Below are positions 60,685 through 64,000 of a DNA stretch of 64,000 nt, piece by piece. How positions within the stretch are numbered: position 1 is the first letter of the stretch; each line of letters opens with the position of its first letter. The position numbers and the translations under genes were made by a program. The notes under the pieces are model-generated. The model did not search any database and was not told the DNA's origin. It saw only the letters and a program-made list of their open reading frames with translations. Location: contig CAWCOV010000021.1 in the NCBI GenBank assembly GCA_963797255.1, forward strand, positions 62,001 to 126,000. Reading direction: 5' to 3'. This DNA is from JANXZS01 sp963797255. GTDB lineage: Bacteria; Acidobacteriota; Terriglobia; Terriglobales; Acidobacteriaceae.

Positions 60685-61353
60685 CTACTTGATCTTTGTC
60701 TTGTAAAGTTCGTGCGGCTTTTTCCCCGTGAATTGGACCGTCGAATTCAGCATCTGCTGCAGCATCGCCGTGTCCGGCGCCACCAGTTCCCACAGCAGGA
60801 TGTGCTCTGTGCCATGGTCCTTGATCATCGCGCCAACCATCGCAATGTAGATGTCTTCGGCAACGGTGGTCCCTTGCGGCTTGCCCTTGACGATCGTTCC
60901 TTCAAAGCTGCGGCCATCGATGGAGTAAGGCGCGTAGTCCTTGTAGATCTTCATCCCCGGCATCTTCGTCGTGTTTTCAACGATGGACTTCATCTGGTCT
61001 TCCGCCGGCATATCCGGTGGCGCGCACGTGCGGGACGCTTCGAACAGCGTCACTCCCACGCTCAAGCCGTGAAAGCCCTCCGCCGCCTCGGCCGGAGAGA
61101 CAGCATAGAGCAGTGTGTTGCACTTGGCCGAAGCGGGGTCGCCCGCAGCCTTCAGCTTGGCCACATCCTGTGCCTGCCAGCCCGCGGGAGGCGTATACGT
61201 CAGATTAAGATTTGGGAGCACAAATGGCTCGGGTGTCCCAGCGGTCGGTGCCGCAGCCGGAGCGGGGGCCGCGGCCTGGGCACCTGCAATGCCCGGCACT
61301 GCAAGAATCAGAAATGCAGCAGCTAAAAATGGCATACGAAAAAAATTAGACAT
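60685..61353 (-). CDS. Exported protein, paralogue 2 of QFTGKKPHELYK family
   Basis: 222 residues from ATG 61353 (MSNFFRMPFLAAAFLILAVP); the longer frame to 61476 has no signal and no ribosome site. The blocks shared with 58553 are LNLTYTPPAGWQAQDVAKLK, KCNTLLYAVSPAEAAEGFHG, TCAPPDMPAEDQM, YSIDGRSFEGTIVKGK and the identical QFTGKKPHELYK. Both start MSNFFR. I do not know a function. Confidence 0.82.
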   Translation of the reverse strand: MSNFFRMPFLAAAFLILAVPGIAGAQAAAPAPAAAPTAGTPEPFVLPNLNLTYTPPAGWQAQDVAKLKAAGDPASAKCNTLLYAVSPAEAAEGFHGLSVGVTLFEASRTCAPPDMPAEDQMKSIVENTTKMPGMKIYKDYAPYSIDGRSFEGTIVKGKPQGTTVAEDIYIAMVGAMIKDHGTEHILLWELVAPDTAMLQQMLNSTVQFTGKKPHELYKTKIK

Positions 61354-61517
61354 GGCAATGAATCCTTCCTCAGTTTCCGAACCAATTGTACTCAGGAAGT
61401 CTGCCGGACGAAGTGCAATTCCGCAGCGGAATCTGCCCCAATAAAGCAGGGATGGGATGGCGAAAGCAGGGAACACTACGAATGGATCAGCGGATCGAAG
61501 CAGCGCAACGACGCGAC

Positions 61518-62027
61518 TTAGCTGGATAGTACGACGAAGCTGTCGAGATCGTGCAACGGGCCATCCACGCTCATGCTGATGCCCTGTTCCGCAGCATGCA
61601 CCGGCATATCCAGCATGCGCTTGTGCACATATCCGTAAACGAAATACGCAACCACAGCCAGTGCGGTCAACAGCACAAATACCCCGGCCCAGCGCAGTCT
61701 TTCTGCAGGACGGTCACGCTCGGCATTGCGCGCCCGGCTCACATTCTCGGCAAAAGCAAACCAGCTCACGTCGTCATCGCAAACGTTGCCGCTCTGCTGG
61801 TAGGCGGACATGTAACGGCCCACCCATACATCCTCGTCCAGGCCCACCACACGCGCATAACCGCGTACGATGCCCTTGTTGAAAACGCCCCCGGGAAGTG
61901 CGCGGAATTCATCGTGCTCAAGAGCTAACAGATGCCGGCTGCTGATCTTCGTGGCTTCTGTAATCGCTGCGAGCGCGATACCCCGGGATTCCCGTTCCTT
62001 TTTTAGCTCTTCGCCGAAATGATCCAT
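61518..62027 (-). CDS. RodZ-like HTH membrane protein, short
   Basis: 169 residues from ATG 62027 (MDHFGEELKKERESRGIALA). The N-terminal HTH_25 fold of RodZ/YmfM is clear: AITEATKISSRHLLALEHDE, FNKGIVRGYARVVGLDED. One transmembrane helix follows (WAGVFVLLTALAVVAYFVYG). The periplasmic part is only about 35 residues, whereas RodZ has a folded C-terminal domain, so this is a shortened version. The likely role is in cell-shape or envelope-linked regulation. Confidence 0.83.
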   Translation of the reverse strand: MDHFGEELKKERESRGIALAAITEATKISSRHLLALEHDEFRALPGGVFNKGIVRGYARVVGLDEDVWVGRYMSAYQQSGNVCDDDVSWFAFAENVSRARNAERDRPAERLRWAGVFVLLTALAVVAYFVYGYVHKRMLDMPVHAAEQGISMSVDGPLHDLDSFVVLSS

Positions 62028-62362
62028 ACACTCACTCGGGCTCTGACGAGTCCAAATCCTTCGCCTACCATAAGTCGATTCCAAAACAACGTCAAAGATA
62101 AAATTACGATTCAGCCTTTATTTTCATACAACTAAGGGGTAATACGCACAAAACACAGTGCATACTAGTAAACACCCCAGAACTGCCTTTTCTAGAAGTT
62201 CTGCTATTAGCTTCTCTCCGAATCCCTGAAATGCGCAACCCTCTTTGCCGAGTGCTACGCTCATAGAGGAAGCTGCGTAGATTCGTGGCCCCGTTTCATA
62301 GTGTCATCGGCGCAAAATCCGTTACTCATTAGCAGAAACTCGGTGGAAGGTCCCCGCAGGCA

Positions 62363-63466
62363 ATGAACAAGCTCGTTTTCAACAATTTGCTGCATCGCCC
62401 CCTGCGTACCGCGATTAGCGTTTTCGCCGTCGCGATTGAAGTCGTCATGATCCTTTCGATCGTTGCCATCATGTACGGCATGCTCAACGATCAGAAGACC
62501 CGCATCAGCGGAATCGGCGCCGACATGATCGTGCGCCCCGCCAACGCCAGCTTCATGACCGGTGTCAGCGGCGCCCCCGCCCCCATCAAAGTCGCGGACG
62601 TACTTCGGAAGGTACCCCACATCGCCGTCGTCGCTCCTGTCATCACCAACCTCAGCACCGCGGGTTCGGTTGAGACCATCTGGGGCATCGACTTCGCCAG
62701 CTATAACGCCCTCAAGCCCTTCGTCTTCGTGGATGGCGGTCCCTTCCAGGGCCCCAACGACGTCATCATCGACGATTATTTTGCCCGCGCAGACAAAGGC
62801 CACAAGGTCGGCGACACCACCAAAATCCTGAACCACGACTTCCGTATCTGCGGAATCGTTGAGCATGGCAAGGGCGGCCGCAAATTCCTGCCGCTCGACA
62901 CCCTCGGCTCCCTCATGGGATCGGAAGGCCATGCCACCCTCTTCTACCTCAAGAGCGACAACGTCGCGAACCAGGAGCTTATCCGCACGGAACTCAAGTC
63001 CGTTCCCGGAATGTCCGACTACCAGGTGCAGACCATGGACGAGTGGCTCTCTCTCATGACTCCGGAGCACCTTCCCGCCTTCACCACCGCCCTCAACACT
63101 GTTATCAGCATCGCGGTCATCGTCGGCTTCCTAGTCATTTTCCAGTCCATGTACACCGCCGTCATGGAGCGCACCCGCGAGATCGGCATCCTCAAATCTC
63201 TCGGCGCCTCCAAGGGCTACATCGTGGGAGTCGTGCTTCGCGAAACCCTTGTCCTGTCTGTTGCCGGAGTCATCCTCGGCATCCTCTTCAGCCTCGCCCT
63301 GCGTGCCTTTATGAGCTATCGCAATCCCACGTTCAGCTTCCAGCTCACCGCAGAGTGGATGATTCGCGGCGCTCTCATCGCCTTTGCCGGCGCGCTTCTC
63401 GGTGCCGTATATCCGGCGCTCAAAGCGGCGCATAAAGATCCAATCGACGCTCTCGCATACGAATAG
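62363..63466 (+). CDS. FtsX/MacB-type ABC transporter permease
   Basis: 367 residues. TM1 (RTAISVFAVAIEVVMILSIV) with HRPLRTAIS before it, a periplasmic core (MacB_PCD-like: ADMIVRPANASFMTG, GIDFASYNALKPFVF, FRICGIVEHGKGGRKFLPLD), then three C-terminal helices (AFTTALNTVISIAVIVGFLV, ILKSLGASKGYIVGVVLRET, GALIAFAGALLGAVYPALKA). No ATPase gene is adjacent in the window. Substrate unknown; the family exports lipoproteins, peptides or drugs. Confidence 0.9.
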   Translation: MNKLVFNNLLHRPLRTAISVFAVAIEVVMILSIVAIMYGMLNDQKTRISGIGADMIVRPANASFMTGVSGAPAPIKVADVLRKVPHIAVVAPVITNLSTAGSVETIWGIDFASYNALKPFVFVDGGPFQGPNDVIIDDYFARADKGHKVGDTTKILNHDFRICGIVEHGKGGRKFLPLDTLGSLMGSEGHATLFYLKSDNVANQELIRTELKSVPGMSDYQVQTMDEWLSLMTPEHLPAFTTALNTVISIAVIVGFLVIFQSMYTAVMERTREIGILKSLGASKGYIVGVVLRETLVLSVAGVILGILFSLALRAFMSYRNPTFSFQLTAEWMIRGALIAFAGALLGAVYPALKAAHKDPIDALAYE

Positions 63467-63847
63467 ACCGCGAGCGAGATTTTCCGCGTCGCCACACTCG
63501 GACCGGCAGTCCGAATTATTAAAATTCGAAAGCGCATCCTCGTGTGAGCAGGGATTTTTCTACACCGATGAAGTTCAAAAAAAATTCGCAGGTTTTTTGC
63601 GATTATCGCGATTGCAGCCTTTGAAATTCAATAGTTTCCCTTTACCCGGAATGTTTTTTTGGCTTCATCAAAGAACCCCCTTTTGATGTGCTCTTGATAC
63701 ATGAGAGTCCCCGACCGATGAAGACTTGACACGCGTTTTCATTGGCATGTTATCTAGTCGTCGTGTTATCGTTCTCTGTTTCCCCGTAGCTGAGTGAGGT
63801 CAAGATCGACCGAGGCTCTTTGACAAGAGCCCCGCAATGGAGGAAGT
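63467..63847 (+). other. hppA upstream region
   Basis: About 380 bases without a gene. It contains a promoter candidate at 63726-63755, a hairpin GGCTCTT/AAGAGCC (63814-63831) just before the ribosome site and GGAGG at 63839-63843. Nothing else is recognised. Confidence 0.6.
63726..63755 (+). promoter_or_regulatory. Candidate promoter of hppA
   Basis: TTGACA (63726-63731), 18-base spacer, TTATCT (63750-63755). It lies about 90 bases upstream of the start, so a short 5' leader is expected. Confidence 0.6.
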
Positions 63848-64000
63848 GTGTCCGTAACTGCTTGGGTATGGTTTTTTTTGACGGTCAGTGCCCTTTCGCT
63901 TGTCGTCGCATGGTTGTTCACTCGTGAAGTTCTTGCCGCCGATTCTGGCACTCCTGAAATGAAAAAAATAGCGGACGCGATCAAAAAGGGAGCCGAAGCC
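63848..64000 (+). CDS. hppA: Membrane-bound proton-translocating pyrophosphatase, N-terminal 51 codons
   Basis: The frame from GTG 63848 (GGAGG four bases upstream) stays open to the window end. After a hydrophobic segment (WFFLTVSALSLVVAWLF) it reads REVLAADSGTPEMKKIADAI, the signature N-terminus of H+-PPases (GTPEMxxIADAI, followed by EGA). The enzyme couples PPi hydrolysis to ion pumping. Na+ or H+ specificity and K+ dependence are decided by residues beyond this window. Confidence 0.85.
   Translation, partial: MSVTAWVWFFLTVSALSLVVAWLFTREVLAADSGTPEMKKIADAIKKGAEA

Noticed and set aside
1..64000. CRISPR arrays, tRNA and rRNA genes, transposases, phage genes
   Set aside because: None recognised on either strand; tRNAs were sought only by eye, so a tRNA scan would be the decisive check.

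Overview
The window looks like a chromosomal segment of an Acidobacteriota bacterium, probably class Terriglobia. The basis is a PadR-type regulator fused in operon to a ~913-residue duplicated MacB/FtsX permease of the acidobacterial 'ADOP' type, many Tat-exported or secreted glycan-active enzymes (GH27, GH51, GH29, sulfatases, SGNH esterase), abundant small secreted proteins of unknown function, and dispersed GTCATCCCGA-type intergenic repeats. The taxonomic call is inference from gene content. I saw no rRNA, tRNA, CRISPR array, transposase or phage gene.

Layout. 1-7.1 kb (+): end of a GH27 alpha-galactosidase, a DUF2252 protein with a membrane partner, a UbiX/PNPOx-like flavoprotein pair, an outer-membrane beta-barrel candidate and an arginase-fold protein. 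7.2-17.1 kb (-): one co-directional run encoding an RsbW-type kinase, a STAS antagonist, MlaE/MlaF/MlaD and an ABC auxiliary lipoprotein, a very large membrane hybrid histidine kinase and a REC-PP2C phosphatase. 17.4-24.7 kb: GH51, a truncated SDR gene between two repeat copies, the PadR-ADOP operon and a HAD lipoprotein. 25-30.4 kb (+): two tandemly duplicated sulfatases and three small secreted proteins. 30.4-41.9 kb: PLP decarboxylase, GH29 fucosidase, nucleoside hydrolase, SGNH hydrolase, DUF1003, ferredoxin, acyl-CoA synthetase and small exported proteins. 41.9-52.1 kb: AAA-like ATPase, BON lipoprotein, nitronate monooxygenase, purine permease, VOC protein, WYL regulator, M20-like peptidase, LecA/LssY-type secreted protein and a DUF4397 lipoprotein. 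52.1-58.1 kb: a SAM-cycle block (ahcY and metK) with an ArsR-methyltransferase fusion divergent from ahcY, a second ArsR with its SDR, and Ada. 58.5-64 kb: two paralogous exported proteins around a NahK-like sugar kinase, a RodZ-like protein, an FtsX-type permease and the first codons of hppA.

How the genes may work together. The 10-kb minus-strand run joins a complete partner-switching circuit (sensor kinase to REC-PP2C phosphatase to STAS to serine kinase) to an Mla-type lipid ABC transporter. No sigma factor lies in the run, so the STAS protein may act on the transporter, as MlaB does in E. coli. This is the strongest candidate for an undescribed system. The ahcY/ArsR-methyltransferase locus, with a perfect 14-bp palindrome between divergent starts, is the second.

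Caution on sequence quality. Five genes are broken by six single-base shifts, and every one is repaired by removing one base, mostly from a short homopolymer. Residual insertion errors in the assembly explain this better than five independent pseudogenes.
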